A DNA stretch of 64,000 nt. It comes from Glaciecola sp964446865. GTDB taxonomy: Bacteria; Pseudomonadota; Gammaproteobacteria; Enterobacterales; Alteromonadaceae. The position numbers and the translations under genes are program-made. The notes below the pieces were generated by a model. It ran no database searches and had not been told where the DNA came from. It saw only the letters and a program-made list of their open reading frames with translations. Positions 53,142 through 61,890 of the stretch are shown piece by piece. The first letter of the stretch is position 1. Each line of letters starts with the position of its first letter. The DNA lies in contig CAYURD010000004.1 of assembly GCA_964446865.1 (NCBI GenBank), forward strand, positions 1-64,000, written 5' to 3'.

Positions 53142-54329
53142 ATGGTTATTAAGCCAAAAGTACGTGGATTCATTTGTACCAATGCCCATCCTGACGGGTG
53201 CGCCAAAAGTGTTGAAAACCAAATTAATTATGTAAAATCTCAAGACTTGGAGGCGCTTGAACAAAAGCCAAAGAAAGTGCTAATCATCGGTTGTTCAACG
53301 GGCTACGGTTTGGCTTCCAGAATTGTATCTGCATTTGGCTATGGCGCAGACACGTTGGGTGTGTGTTTTGAAAAGACACCAAGTGAGCGAAAGACAGGCA
53401 CTGCAGGCTGGTACAACACCGCAGCTTTTCATGAGCAAGCGCAGGGAGCTGAACTGTATGCCGCGACCATTAACGGCGACGCTTTTTCTGACGAAATAAA
53501 AACACAAGTGATTGACCAAATCAAAGCGGATTTAGGGCAAGTAGACTTAGTGATATACAGCCTTGCGTCACCTCGCAGAACTGACCCCGATACAGGTGAA
53601 GTATTTAAGTCCACCTTAAAACCAGTAGGACAAAGTTATACAACAAAGACCTACGATACCGATAAAGACCTTGTTCATTCTGTATCACTTGAGCCTGCAA
53701 ATGAAGATGAAATTGCGCAAACAGTAAAAGTAATGGGTGGTGAAGACTGGGAACGTTGGTTACTTCAGTTAGGTGATGCTGGTGTGTTAAGTGAGAATTG
53801 CAAAACCACGGCTTATACTTACATTGGTAAAGAATTAACTTGGCCAATATATGGCCAAGCAACTATTGGCTTGGCTAAAGAAGACCTTGACCGAGCGGCC
53901 GATGCCATAATATCAAAGCTCAGTCATTTAAAAGTAAGTGCTAACGTTTCATCACTAAAAGCTCTAGTGACTCAAGCAAGTAGTGCCATTCCTGTTATGC
54001 CTTTATACATTTCATTAATCTATAAAGTGATGAAAGAAGAGGGCACGCACGAAGGCTGTATCGAACAAATTACGGGCTTGTTTAATCAGTGTTTGTATGG
54101 CAACTCGCCCATTCAAGATGATAAGAATCGTTACAGAATGGATGGTAAAGAAACAAACGAAGCAACACAGGCGAAAATTAAAGCTTTGTGGGATCAGGTT
54201 ACTCAAGATAACTTCCATCAACTCAGTGACTACGCAGGCTACCATCAAGAATTTTTAAATCTATTTGGTTTTGCTTTTGACGGTGTAGATTACGAAGCAG
54301 ACATTAATCCGCAAGTAGAATGGAAGTAA
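53142..54329 (+). CDS. fabV: NADH-dependent enoyl-[acyl-carrier-protein] reductase FabV
   Basis: FabV makes the last step of fatty-acid elongation and is the triclosan-tolerant alternative to FabI. The 395-aa protein has the N-terminal KPKVRGFICTNAHPDGC, the NADH-binding VLIIGCSTGYGLASRI, the DLVIYSLASPRRTDPDTGE segment and the Y-x8-K pair in PIYGQATIGLAKEDL. It ends DYEADINPQVEW, as in the family. AAGGAG precedes the ATG. Confidence 0.95.
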   Translation: MVIKPKVRGFICTNAHPDGCAKSVENQINYVKSQDLEALEQKPKKVLIIGCSTGYGLASRIVSAFGYGADTLGVCFEKTPSERKTGTAGWYNTAAFHEQAQGAELYAATINGDAFSDEIKTQVIDQIKADLGQVDLVIYSLASPRRTDPDTGEVFKSTLKPVGQSYTTKTYDTDKDLVHSVSLEPANEDEIAQTVKVMGGEDWERWLLQLGDAGVLSENCKTTAYTYIGKELTWPIYGQATIGLAKEDLDRAADAIISKLSHLKVSANVSSLKALVTQASSAIPVMPLYISLIYKVMKEEGTHEGCIEQITGLFNQCLYGNSPIQDDKNRYRMDGKETNEATQAKIKALWDQVTQDNFHQLSDYAGYHQEFLNLFGFAFDGVDYEADINPQVEWK

Positions 54330-54334
54330 ATAAG

Positions 54335-54356
54335 GTAAAGCGCGAAAGCGCTTTAC
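54335..54356. terminator. Hairpin with GAAA tetraloop after fabV
   Basis: GTAAAGCGC-GAAA-GCGCTTTAC, a perfect 9-bp stem with a stable GNRA tetraloop, 5 bp after the fabV stop. Only a weak T run (ATTTTC) follows, so it may be a terminator or an mRNA-end stabiliser. Confidence 0.6.
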
Positions 54357-54849
54357 GATAATTTTCGTTAGCCTATATGTATTGTTAGCGATGATGTTGA
54401 CTTAGGTCTATTGTCGATTGTATTACTTTTGGTACTTTTAAATAGATACCCGAATACATCTAACGCTCAGAAATTACTAAAAAATCGATAATAATACAAT
54501 TAGGCGTTGTTTTTTGTATACATTTGCCGATATCGAATTACGCTTTTAGTATATTATTCATAGCAATTTAGGGGTAGTTAATGCTAAAATCGCGCCGTTA
54601 AATGGTGAGGTGTCCGATTATGTCGCCTTTTTCACTGTTTTTGAAACGAATACATCACCTAGAAAATAATAGAAAAACAATAAAAACCAATAAATATTAA
54701 GTGTTTGCGCCTTATTTTCAATAAATCAGGCGGGAATGTGAGAGATACCTGTGTATCGGTATTAATACCTATTGTGGTAGGCACTAATTTAAAATGGCTT
54801 GATTGAGGCCAGTTTCAATTGGTAACTATTTGAGAGTAGCAATTTGCAT
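54357..54849 (+). promoter_or_regulatory. Long leader/intergenic region upstream of nqrA with ATACC/GGTAT dyads
   Basis: About 490 bp without a supported gene. Near 54745-54779 there are alternating ATACC, GGTAT, ATACC and GGTAG, including the perfect dyad GGTATTAATACC (54758-54769), about 80 bp before nqrA. A short open frame of 26 codons at 54620-54700 behind GGTGAGG is not convincing. CGCCT (about 54708) and AGGCG (about 54728) form a further weak inverted pair. No certain promoter was found. Confidence 0.35.
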
Positions 54850-56193
54850 ATGATTAAAATCAAGAAGGGCTTAGATCTTCCCATAACGGGAGCACCAGAA
54901 CAGGCAATTGGCGACGCCATTACTGCCTCTAAGGTTGCTGTTTTGGGTGAAGAGTATGTTGGTATGCGACCGACTATGCACGTCCAAGTTGGCGATGTGG
55001 TAGCAAAGGGTCAATTACTATTTGAAGACAAAAAAAATCCAGGTGTTAAGTTTGTTGCTCCTGCTGCAGGCGAAGTGATTGAAGTTAATCGCGGTGCTAA
55101 GCGAGTGCTGCAATCAGTCGTGATTGGTATAAAAGGCGAAGAGTCGGTTGACTTTACAAAAGTTGACGCAGACAAGATTGCCTCGACTGACCGACAACAG
55201 CTTGTTGATACCCTAATTGATTCTGGTTTGTGGACGAGTATACGCACGCGGCCTTATAGCAAGGCACCTGCTGTTGACAGCACGCCACACTCTATTTTTG
55301 TGACCGCCACTGATACAAACCCACTAGCGGTTGACCCTCAATTAGTGCTAAGCGAGCGAGTAGAAGACTTCAACAATGGTATAAAAGTGTTGAGTCAATT
55401 AGCCGCAGGTCAAAAGGTCTATGTTTGTAAAACGACTGGTGCGGATATAAACGCGTCAGGAGATAATGTTGAAGTACATGAATTTGCGGGGCCTCATCCG
55501 GCTGGTTTAGTTGGCACTCACATACATCATTTAGATGCGGTTGGCCAAAAGAAGACAGTATGGCATGTGAACTACCAAGACGTAATTGCGATTGGCGCCA
55601 CCATCACTAGCGGAGAGTTAGACGTTTCGCGCGTGATATCAATTGCCGGACCGATGGCGAAAAGCCCTAAAATTGTTAGAACTCAGGTTGGTGCTAGTAC
55701 CAATGAGCTCGTAAATGGTCAATTTGATGATGCGCCGGTCCGTATCATTTCAGGATCAGTGCTAAACGGCACGAAAGCAGCGGGCCCACATTCTTATTTA
55801 GGGCGCTTTCATCTGCAAGTGTCGTTGATTGAAGAAGATAAAGAGAAGAAATTTTTAGGGTGGATAACACCGGGAAGCGATAAGCATTCTGTTACACGTG
55901 CCTATTTAGGGCACTTGAGTCCTAAAAAATTATTTAACATGACATCTACAACAAATGGCTCAGACCGTTCGATGGTTCCAATTGGTAACTATGAACGAAT
56001 AATGCCGCTAGATGTTATTCCTACCTTATTACTACGTGACTTGTTATCGGGCGATACCGATGGCGCACAAACACTTGGTGCTTTGGAGCTAGACGAAGAA
56101 GATTTAGCATTGTGCACCTATGTGTGCCCAGGAAAGTATGACTACGGCCCAGTGTTACGTGACATGTTAACTAAAATTGAAGCTGAGGGGTAA
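54850..56193 (+). CDS. nqrA: Na+-translocating NADH:quinone reductase subunit A
   Basis: NqrA is the peripheral subunit thought to contact the quinone. The 447-aa protein starts IKIKKGLDLPITGAPEQ, contains GMRPTMHVQVGDVVAKGQ-type biotinyl-lipoyl-like fold segments, HEFAGPHPAGLVGTHIHHLD and ends with CTYVCPGKYDYGPVL. The ATG at 54850 is preferred to the TTG two codons before. nqrB follows after 3 bp. Confidence 0.96.
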   Translation: MIKIKKGLDLPITGAPEQAIGDAITASKVAVLGEEYVGMRPTMHVQVGDVVAKGQLLFEDKKNPGVKFVAPAAGEVIEVNRGAKRVLQSVVIGIKGEESVDFTKVDADKIASTDRQQLVDTLIDSGLWTSIRTRPYSKAPAVDSTPHSIFVTATDTNPLAVDPQLVLSERVEDFNNGIKVLSQLAAGQKVYVCKTTGADINASGDNVEVHEFAGPHPAGLVGTHIHHLDAVGQKKTVWHVNYQDVIAIGATITSGELDVSRVISIAGPMAKSPKIVRTQVGASTNELVNGQFDDAPVRIISGSVLNGTKAAGPHSYLGRFHLQVSLIEEDKEKKFLGWITPGSDKHSVTRAYLGHLSPKKLFNMTSTTNGSDRSMVPIGNYERIMPLDVIPTLLLRDLLSGDTDGAQTLGALELDEEDLALCTYVCPGKYDYGPVLRDMLTKIEAEG

Positions 56194-56196
56194 GTC

Positions 56197-57405
56197 ATGG
56201 GTTTAAAAGCATTTATAGAAAAAGTAGAACCAGACTTTGAAGCTGGTGGAAAATATGAAAAGTTTTATGCCTTATACGAAGCTGCGGCGACTATCTTTTA
56301 TACGCCTGGTAAAGTAAATAAAGCATCTACGCATGTGAAAGACAGTATTGACCTTAAACGCATCATGATAATGGTGTGGATGGCAACATTCCCTGCAATG
56401 TTTTATGGCATGTATAACATTGGTGCACAAGCGCACGACGCAATCATGATTGGCGCAGGCACTTTGCCTGATATCTGGCAAGCAGGATTATTCACAATGC
56501 TTGGCGGAACGCTTGATGCGAGCACTGGTTGGTTTGGCATGATGCTATACGGCGCATGTTTCTTTGTTCCAATTTATGCAACCACGTTTATTGTTGGTGG
56601 ATTCTGGGAAGTGTTATTCGCGTCGGTGCGTAAGCATGAAATAAACGAAGGTTTCTTTGTTACTTCAGTGTTATTCGCCCTTACATTGCCTGCTACGATC
56701 CCGTTATGGCAAGTCGCGCTTGGTATCACCTTTGGTATCGTTATCGCTAAGGAAATATTTGGCGGAACAGGTCGAAACTTCCTAAATCCAGCGCTTTCAG
56801 GACGCGCGTTCTTGTATTTTGCTTATCCAGCACAAATTTCAGGTGACCAAGTTTGGGTGGCCGCAGATGGTTATTCTGGCGCTACATGGCTAACTCAAGC
56901 AGCAAACGGCACACTTGAATATACAAACGAGAATTTTATACAAGCATTTCTTGGTAACATTCCAGGTTCAGCAGGCGAAGTATCTACTTTGATGATAATG
57001 CTTGGTGGCTTGTTCATTATGTACCTAGGGATTGCGAGCTGGCGAATTGTTGCGGGTGTCGCACTCGGTGCAGCAGCCTTTGGCTTGCTATTGAATATTA
57101 TCGGCGGGGGTGAATCTGCAAACCAGATGATGAATATGCCTTGGTATTTCCATTTTGTAATAGGTGGAATGGCATTTGGTATGTTCTTTATGGCAACCGA
57201 CCCGGTGTCGGCATCATTTACCAATCAAGGTAAGTGGTTCTACGGTATTTTTATCGGGTTTATGACGGTATTTATACGCGCATTAAACCCTGCATTTCCA
57301 GAAGGTATAATGCTAGCGATACTATTTGCTAATTTATGGGCTCCGCTGTTTGATTACTTTGTGGCGCAGAAAAATATAAAACGGAGGCTTGCACGTGTCG
57401 GCTAA
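56197..57405 (+). CDS. nqrB: Na+-translocating NADH:quinone reductase subunit B
   Basis: A 402-aa membrane subunit with about ten helices. The covalent FMN site is the Thr in DGYSGATWLTQ. NPALSGRAFLYFAYPAQ and ATDPVSASFTNQGKWFYG are also conserved. The Na+ path runs through NqrB/D/E in known enzymes. It overlaps the nqrC start by 11 bases. Confidence 0.96.
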   Translation: MGLKAFIEKVEPDFEAGGKYEKFYALYEAAATIFYTPGKVNKASTHVKDSIDLKRIMIMVWMATFPAMFYGMYNIGAQAHDAIMIGAGTLPDIWQAGLFTMLGGTLDASTGWFGMMLYGACFFVPIYATTFIVGGFWEVLFASVRKHEINEGFFVTSVLFALTLPATIPLWQVALGITFGIVIAKEIFGGTGRNFLNPALSGRAFLYFAYPAQISGDQVWVAADGYSGATWLTQAANGTLEYTNENFIQAFLGNIPGSAGEVSTLMIMLGGLFIMYLGIASWRIVAGVALGAAAFGLLLNIIGGGESANQMMNMPWYFHFVIGGMAFGMFFMATDPVSASFTNQGKWFYGIFIGFMTVFIRALNPAFPEGIMLAILFANLWAPLFDYFVAQKNIKRRLARVG

Positions 57406-58159
57406 AAAAGAAACATTAGGAAAAACGATTGGTGTAGTAGTTGCCGTATGTTTAGCATGCTCAATTGTCGTATCGGGCGCTGCCGTTGGTTTGCGTTCTT
57501 TACAAACGACAAATGCGGCGCTAGATAAAAAGACAAACATTTTAAGTGCGGCTGGCTTGTTAAGTGAAGCAAGCAACAAAGCTGAAATTGCTGCATTGTA
57601 CGACGCAAGAGTACAAGAAAAATTCATCGATTTATCAACTGGCGAATACGTTGATAAACCTTCTGAAGATTTTGATATGTACAAAGCAGCTAAAACTCAA
57701 GAGTTTGGCGTATCTGTTGATGATAAGAAAGTTGGTTTTAAACAGCGTTCTAAAATTGCAAATGTGTACCATATTACCAACGAGCAGGGCGATGTGAGTC
57801 GTTTGATATTGCCAGTGCATGGTAGCGGTTTGTGGGATTTAATGTATGGCTTTTTGGCATTAGATAATGACGGCCAAACCATTAGAGAACTTATTTACTA
57901 TCAACACAAAGAAACGCCTGGACTAGGCGCCGAGATACTTAACCCAGCTTGGCAAGACAAGTGGGATGGTAAGCAGTTGTTTAAAAACGGTGAAGTTGCT
58001 ATCTCTGTTGCTAAAAATGTTGGTAACGATAACGAGTATGCGGTAGACGCATTGTCAGGGGCAACATTAACCAGTAATGGTGTAGAAAATACACTAGTTT
58101 ATTGGGCCGGCGAAAACGGTTTTGGCACTTACCTCAAAAATCAATCTTGGAAATCTTAA
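57395..58159 (+). CDS. nqrC: Na+-translocating NADH:quinone reductase subunit C
   Basis: A 254-aa subunit with an N-terminal membrane anchor (IGVVVAVCLACSIVVSGAAVGL) and a periplasmic FMN-binding domain; the flavinylated Thr is in DALSGATLTSNGVENTL (S-G-A-T motif). A GTG start at 57395 is placed eight bases after GGAGG (57383-57387); a TTG at 57389 would be too close. The FMN here and in NqrB is attached by ApbE, encoded downstream. Confidence 0.94.
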   Translation: MSAKKETLGKTIGVVVAVCLACSIVVSGAAVGLRSLQTTNAALDKKTNILSAAGLLSEASNKAEIAALYDARVQEKFIDLSTGEYVDKPSEDFDMYKAAKTQEFGVSVDDKKVGFKQRSKIANVYHITNEQGDVSRLILPVHGSGLWDLMYGFLALDNDGQTIRELIYYQHKETPGLGAEILNPAWQDKWDGKQLFKNGEVAISVAKNVGNDNEYAVDALSGATLTSNGVENTLVYWAGENGFGTYLKNQSWKS

Positions 58160-58168
58160 GGAACAGAT

Positions 58169-58801
58169 ATGGCTGACGTAAAAGAAATGAAAAAAGCCCT
58201 ATTTGGGCCAATAGTCGACAGTAACCCAATTGCACTACATGTTTTGGGTATCTGTTCAGCACTTGCTATTACAACTAAGTTAGAAACGGCACTAGTCATG
58301 TCGGTTGCCTTAACCGCGGTAGCTGCTTTCTCTAATTTGTTTATCTCGATGATTCGTAACCACATACCATCAAGTGTTCGCATCATTATTCAAATGACCA
58401 TCATTGCTTCTTTGGTAATTGTGGTAGACCAAATTTTGAAAGCATATTCTTATGAGGTCTCTAAAGAGCTATCAGTATTTGTAGGCTTAATCATTACGAA
58501 CTGTATCGTAATGGGACGAGCTGAAGCATACGCGATGAAGTCGCCACCTGGCATGAGCTTTTTAGACGGCATAGGTAATGGATTAGGTTATAGCTTTATT
58601 CTAATTGTAATAGGCACAATCAAAGAGTTGTTTGGCTTTGGTACGCTATTAGGATTTGAAATACTGCCACTTGTACAAAACGGCGGTTGGTATACAGGTA
58701 ACGGCCTGTTAATACTACCGTTTAGTTCGTTTATATTAATCGGCTTAATGATTTGGGCGATACGAGTATATCGTCCTGAACAAGTCGAACCTAAGGAATA
58801 A
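58169..58801 (+). CDS. nqrD: Na+-translocating NADH:quinone reductase subunit D
   Basis: A 210-aa integral membrane subunit with six predicted helices, containing NPIALHVLGICSALAITTKLE, FVGLIITNCIVMGRAEAYAM and SFLDGIGNGLGYSFILI. It is paralogous to NqrE; the NCIVMGRAEA segment contains the cysteine that helps coordinate an intramembrane iron centre in this enzyme family. It is followed after 6 bp by nqrE. Confidence 0.96.
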   Translation: MADVKEMKKALFGPIVDSNPIALHVLGICSALAITTKLETALVMSVALTAVAAFSNLFISMIRNHIPSSVRIIIQMTIIASLVIVVDQILKAYSYEVSKELSVFVGLIITNCIVMGRAEAYAMKSPPGMSFLDGIGNGLGYSFILIVIGTIKELFGFGTLLGFEILPLVQNGGWYTGNGLLILPFSSFILIGLMIWAIRVYRPEQVEPKE

Positions 58802-58807
58802 GGCATC

Positions 58808-59416
58808 ATGGAACAATACGTATCATTATTAATTAGAGCTGTATTTGTTGAAAACATGGCGCTTACCCTTTTCTTAGGGATGTGTACTTTTTTAGCGGTA
58901 TCGAAAAAAGTAAAAACATCGATGGGCTTAGGTGTTGCTGTTATCGTAGTGCTTGGTATTTCGGTACCGGTAAACCAAGTCATCTTTAATACTATCCTTG
59001 CACCTGGCGCACTTGACTGGGCAGGCTTTCCAGAAGCTGACTTAAGCTTTTTGAGCTTTTTGACCTTTATCGGCGTAATTGCTGCACTGGTTCAGATTTT
59101 AGAAATGACCCTAGATAAGTTTTTCCCTGCGCTTTACAACGCACTTGGAATATTCTTACCGCTTATCACGGTAAACTGCGCCATATTTGGTGGTGTAGCA
59201 TTTGCCGTACAACGTGAATACAACTTTACAGAAAGTATCGTGTATGGCATTGGCAGCGGTATGGGCTGGGCAATCGCTATAGTATTATTAGCGGCAGTAA
59301 GAGAAAAGCTGAAGTATGCAGATATGCCTGACGGTATTCGTGGTTTAGGTTCTGTATTTATGATTGCCGGTTTGATGGCACTTGGTTTCCAATCCTTTAC
59401 TGGGGTTGCTCTTTAG
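58808..59416 (+). CDS. nqrE: Na+-translocating NADH:quinone reductase subunit E
   Basis: A 202-aa membrane subunit, topologically inverted to NqrD, with LLIRAVFVENMALTLFLGMC, ALGIFLPLITVNCAIFGGVA and GSGMGWAIAIVLLAAVREK. The cysteines in GMC and NCAIFGG match the intramembrane iron site. nqrF follows after 21 bp. Confidence 0.96.
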   Translation: MEQYVSLLIRAVFVENMALTLFLGMCTFLAVSKKVKTSMGLGVAVIVVLGISVPVNQVIFNTILAPGALDWAGFPEADLSFLSFLTFIGVIAALVQILEMTLDKFFPALYNALGIFLPLITVNCAIFGGVAFAVQREYNFTESIVYGIGSGMGWAIAIVLLAAVREKLKYADMPDGIRGLGSVFMIAGLMALGFQSFTGVAL

Positions 59417-59437
59417 AGCAATTAAGGAGTTTTTGAA

Positions 59438-60493
59438 GTGGAAAATTTAGATATTTATTTAGGCGTTGGCATGTTTATAGCCATCGTATTGATGCTTGTA
59501 TTTATCATCATGTTTGCAAAGTCAAAGCTTGTCCCAAGCGGTGACGTNNNNNNNNNNNNNNNNNNNNNNNNNNNNNNNNNNNNNNNNNNNNNNNNNNNNN
59601 NNNNNNNNNNNNNNNNNNNNNNNNNNNNNNNNNNNNNNNNNNNNNNNTTTGGTATTAAAAAGTGGGATTGTGAAGTTGTATCAAATAACAACGAAGCAAC
59701 GTTTATCAAGGAGCTCAAGTTAGCAATCCCTGATGGTGAAAGCGTGCCATTTAGAGCCGGTGGTTACATACAAATTGAAGCCCCAGCTCACCATGTGAAA
59801 TATAGCGACTTTGATATTCCAGATGAGTACAGGAAAGACTGGGAGCATTTTGGCTTCTTTGATGTTGAATCAAAAGTAGATGAAGAAACTATTCGCGCTT
59901 ACTCTATGGCTAACTATCCTGAAGAAGAAGGGATTATTTTGTTGAACGTGCGTATTGCTACGCCGCCACCAAATAACCTTAGTTTACCAGCGGGTAAAAT
60001 GTCATCGTTTATTTGGTCTTTGAAAGAAGGCGACAAAGTGACGATTTCTGGACCATTTGGTGAGTTCTTTGCAAAAGACACTGATGCAGAAATGGTATTT
60101 GTTGGCGGTGGTGCTGGTATGGCACCCATGCGTTCACACATTTTTGACCAATTACGTCGCATAAAAACCGATAGAAAAATTACCTTTTGGTACGGCGCTC
60201 GTTCGCTACGTGAAATGTTTTACGTAGAGGACTTTGACATGCTTCAAGATGAAAATGAAAACTTCAAATGGCATGTTGCTTTGTCAGACCCGCAACCAGA
60301 AGATAATTGGGAAGGCGATACAGGATTTATCCACAACGTATTGTTAGAGAACTATCTGAAGGATCATCCCGCACCAGAAGACTGTGAGTTTTATATGTGT
60401 GGGCCACCAATGATGAATGCGGCTGTCATCAACATGCTTAAAGACTTGGGCGTTGAAGACGAAAACATTATGCTAGATGACTTTGGCGGCTAG
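59438..60493 (+). CDS. nqrF: Na+-translocating NADH:quinone reductase subunit F (interrupted by a gap)
   Basis: NqrF takes electrons from NADH. The start is a GTG at 59438 behind AAGGAG. It opens with a membrane anchor (IAIVLMLVFIIMFAKSK) ending at LVPSGD. The downstream part has the FAD/NADH reductase domain: PFRAGGYIQIEAPAHHVKY, RAYSMANYPEE, GPFGEFFAKDTDAEM, GGGAGMAPMRSHIFDQL and the closing CGPPMMNAAVI with DDFGG. The 2Fe-2S ferredoxin domain, about 90 residues in relatives and holding the four cluster cysteines, is wholly lost in the N run (59548-59647). The frame before and after the N run agrees only by chance, because 100 N stands for an unknown length. The gene is probably intact in the organism. 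Confidence 0.94.
   Translation: MENLDIYLGVGMFIAIVLMLVFIIMFAKSKLVPSGDXXXXXXXXXXXXXXXXXXXXXXXXXXXXXXXXXXFGIKKWDCEVVSNNNEATFIKELKLAIPDGESVPFRAGGYIQIEAPAHHVKYSDFDIPDEYRKDWEHFGFFDVESKVDEETIRAYSMANYPEEEGIILLNVRIATPPPNNLSLPAGKMSSFIWSLKEGDKVTISGPFGEFFAKDTDAEMVFVGGGAGMAPMRSHIFDQLRRIKTDRKITFWYGARSLREMFYVEDFDMLQDENENFKWHVALSDPQPEDNWEGDTGFIHNVLLENYLKDHPAPEDCEFYMCGPPMMNAAVINMLKDLGVEDENIMLDDFGG
59548..59647. other. Assembly gap of 100 N inside nqrF
   Basis: A gap placeholder of exactly 100 N. Comparison with the known NqrF order suggests about 270 bp are missing, encoding the ferredoxin domain. Confidence 0.95.
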
Positions 60494-60509
60494 CCTTAAT
60501 CGTCTGTCG

Positions 60510-60537
60510 AAAAAAGGGGCTCTTAAGCCCCTTTTTT
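60510..60537 (+). terminator. Rho-independent terminator after nqrF
   Basis: AAAAAAGGGGCT (60510-60521), loop CTTA, AGCCCCTTTTTT (60526-60537): a perfect 12-bp stem. It may limit read-through from nqrA-F into apbE-nqrM. Confidence 0.92.
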
Positions 60538-60585
60538 AATAACTTTATAGATCACGTGCGTTTTATTATAAATATGGGTCACAAA

Positions 60586-61614
60586 ATGAAGCTTCTTGTT
60601 TTACTTTCTATCCTTAGCCTGTTTTTATTTTCGTGTAGCCCTGCACCATCGCCTATGGTCGCGTTTAGCGGAAACACAATGGGCACTGTTTATAATGTGA
60701 AATACGTGAATATTGAAGATGCTAATTCACAGCTTGACCCTATCAAAATGCAAAAGGATATTGATACTCTGCTGATAGAAATTAATCAATTAATGTCTAC
60801 TTACATAACTGATTCCGAACTATCACTACTAAATAAAACACAAGCGGGCGTCGCGTTTTCGATATCTCCTCAAACGCAGTATGTGTTGGAGGAAGCAATC
60901 AGATTACAACAGTTAAGCAAAGGTATGCTAGACATTACTATTGGGCCAATTGTGAATCTGTGGGGCTTTGGTCCAAATGCCCGACCCGACATCGTGCCAT
61001 CGCCAGAGCGGCTAAGAGATACGATGGCTTACGTTGGTATAGATAAGTTTACTCTATCTAATCAGCAAGTAACTAAAGCCCATAAAGATGTGTATATTGA
61101 TTTATCGACGATTGCTAAAGGATATGGTGTAGATGCAATTGCTGAGCTATTGCAATCAAACGGGATTACAAATTACCTTGTTGATATTGGCGGTGAAATG
61201 CGAGTTGCTGGCAAAAAGCAAAATGGCGTTGACTGGATGATAGCTATCGAAAAACCGGTCACAAACGAGCGAAGTGCGCAAAAGATATTAGTGATAGGCG
61301 ACAACGCAATTGCGACATCGGGTGATTATCGGAACTATTTTGAAGAAAACGGTGTCAGATATTCGCACCTTATTGATCCCAAGACGGGTTTTCCTATTCA
61401 TCATAACCTAGTGTCGGTAAGTGTTGTTTCAGCAAAATCGATTGAGGCCGATGGATTAGCGACTGCCTTAATTGTGATGGGGCCGGAAGATGGCATCAAA
61501 TTGGCCGAAGAAAACAACATAGCCGCTTTTTTTATAATAAAAGAAGGTGATGAGTTTGTTGAGTATCAGACACAAGCATTTACTAACACGGTTGAAGTTA
61601 AACAGTTTAACTAG
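60586..61614 (+). CDS. apbE: FAD:protein FMN transferase ApbE
   Basis: ApbE attaches FMN to the Thr of S-G-A-T sites in NqrB and NqrC. The ATG at 60586 gives a lipoprotein signal (KLLVLLSILSLFLFSC) and about 342 aa; ATG 60574 or GTG 60556 are alternatives. The domain has AFSGNTMGTVYNVKY, LDITIGPIVNLWGFGP, IDLSTIAKGYGVD, YLVDIGGEMRVAGK and SHLIDPKTGFPI, all conserved. It is 92 bp after nqrF, with the terminator between. Confidence 0.94.
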   Translation: MKLLVLLSILSLFLFSCSPAPSPMVAFSGNTMGTVYNVKYVNIEDANSQLDPIKMQKDIDTLLIEINQLMSTYITDSELSLLNKTQAGVAFSISPQTQYVLEEAIRLQQLSKGMLDITIGPIVNLWGFGPNARPDIVPSPERLRDTMAYVGIDKFTLSNQQVTKAHKDVYIDLSTIAKGYGVDAIAELLQSNGITNYLVDIGGEMRVAGKKQNGVDWMIAIEKPVTNERSAQKILVIGDNAIATSGDYRNYFEENGVRYSHLIDPKTGFPIHHNLVSVSVVSAKSIEADGLATALIVMGPEDGIKLAEENNIAAFFIIKEGDEFVEYQTQAFTNTVEVKQFN

Positions 61615-61656
61615 CCAAATAACAGCACTCTTTACAAGAGTACAAAGAGAGAAAAC

Positions 61657-61890
61657 GTGAGTGAATTTATATTAGCATTTGGTTTTTTTATGGTCGTAGT
61701 GCTTATTATGGCCGTCGGTTATATATTCCAGAAAAAAACGATTGCAGGTTCGTGTGGCGGGCTTGGCGCATTGGGTGTCGAAAAGGCCTGCGACTGCCCA
61801 GAACCCTGCGACCGAAAAAAAGCGAGATTAGAAAAAGAAGCAGCGCGGCAAGCCAAACTAGACGAATGGAAAAATAACAAGATTATCTAA
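61657..61890 (+). CDS. nqrM: Nqr maturation protein NqrM
   Basis: A 77-aa protein with one N-terminal membrane helix (EFILAFGFFMVVVLIMAVGYIF) and four cysteines in CGGLGALG and ACDCPEPCD. NqrM (DUF539) is needed to insert iron into the Nqr complex. The start is a GTG at 61657 following AGAGAG. Order nqrF-apbE-nqrM is the common one. Its last eight bases overlap the convergent gene. Confidence 0.94.
   Translation: MSEFILAFGFFMVVVLIMAVGYIFQKKTIAGSCGGLGALGVEKACDCPEPCDRKKARLEKEAARQAKLDEWKNNKII

Noticed and set aside
54620..54700. 26-codon small ORF upstream of nqrA
   Set aside because: It has a weak ribosome site and a K/N-rich sequence; nothing else supports it.
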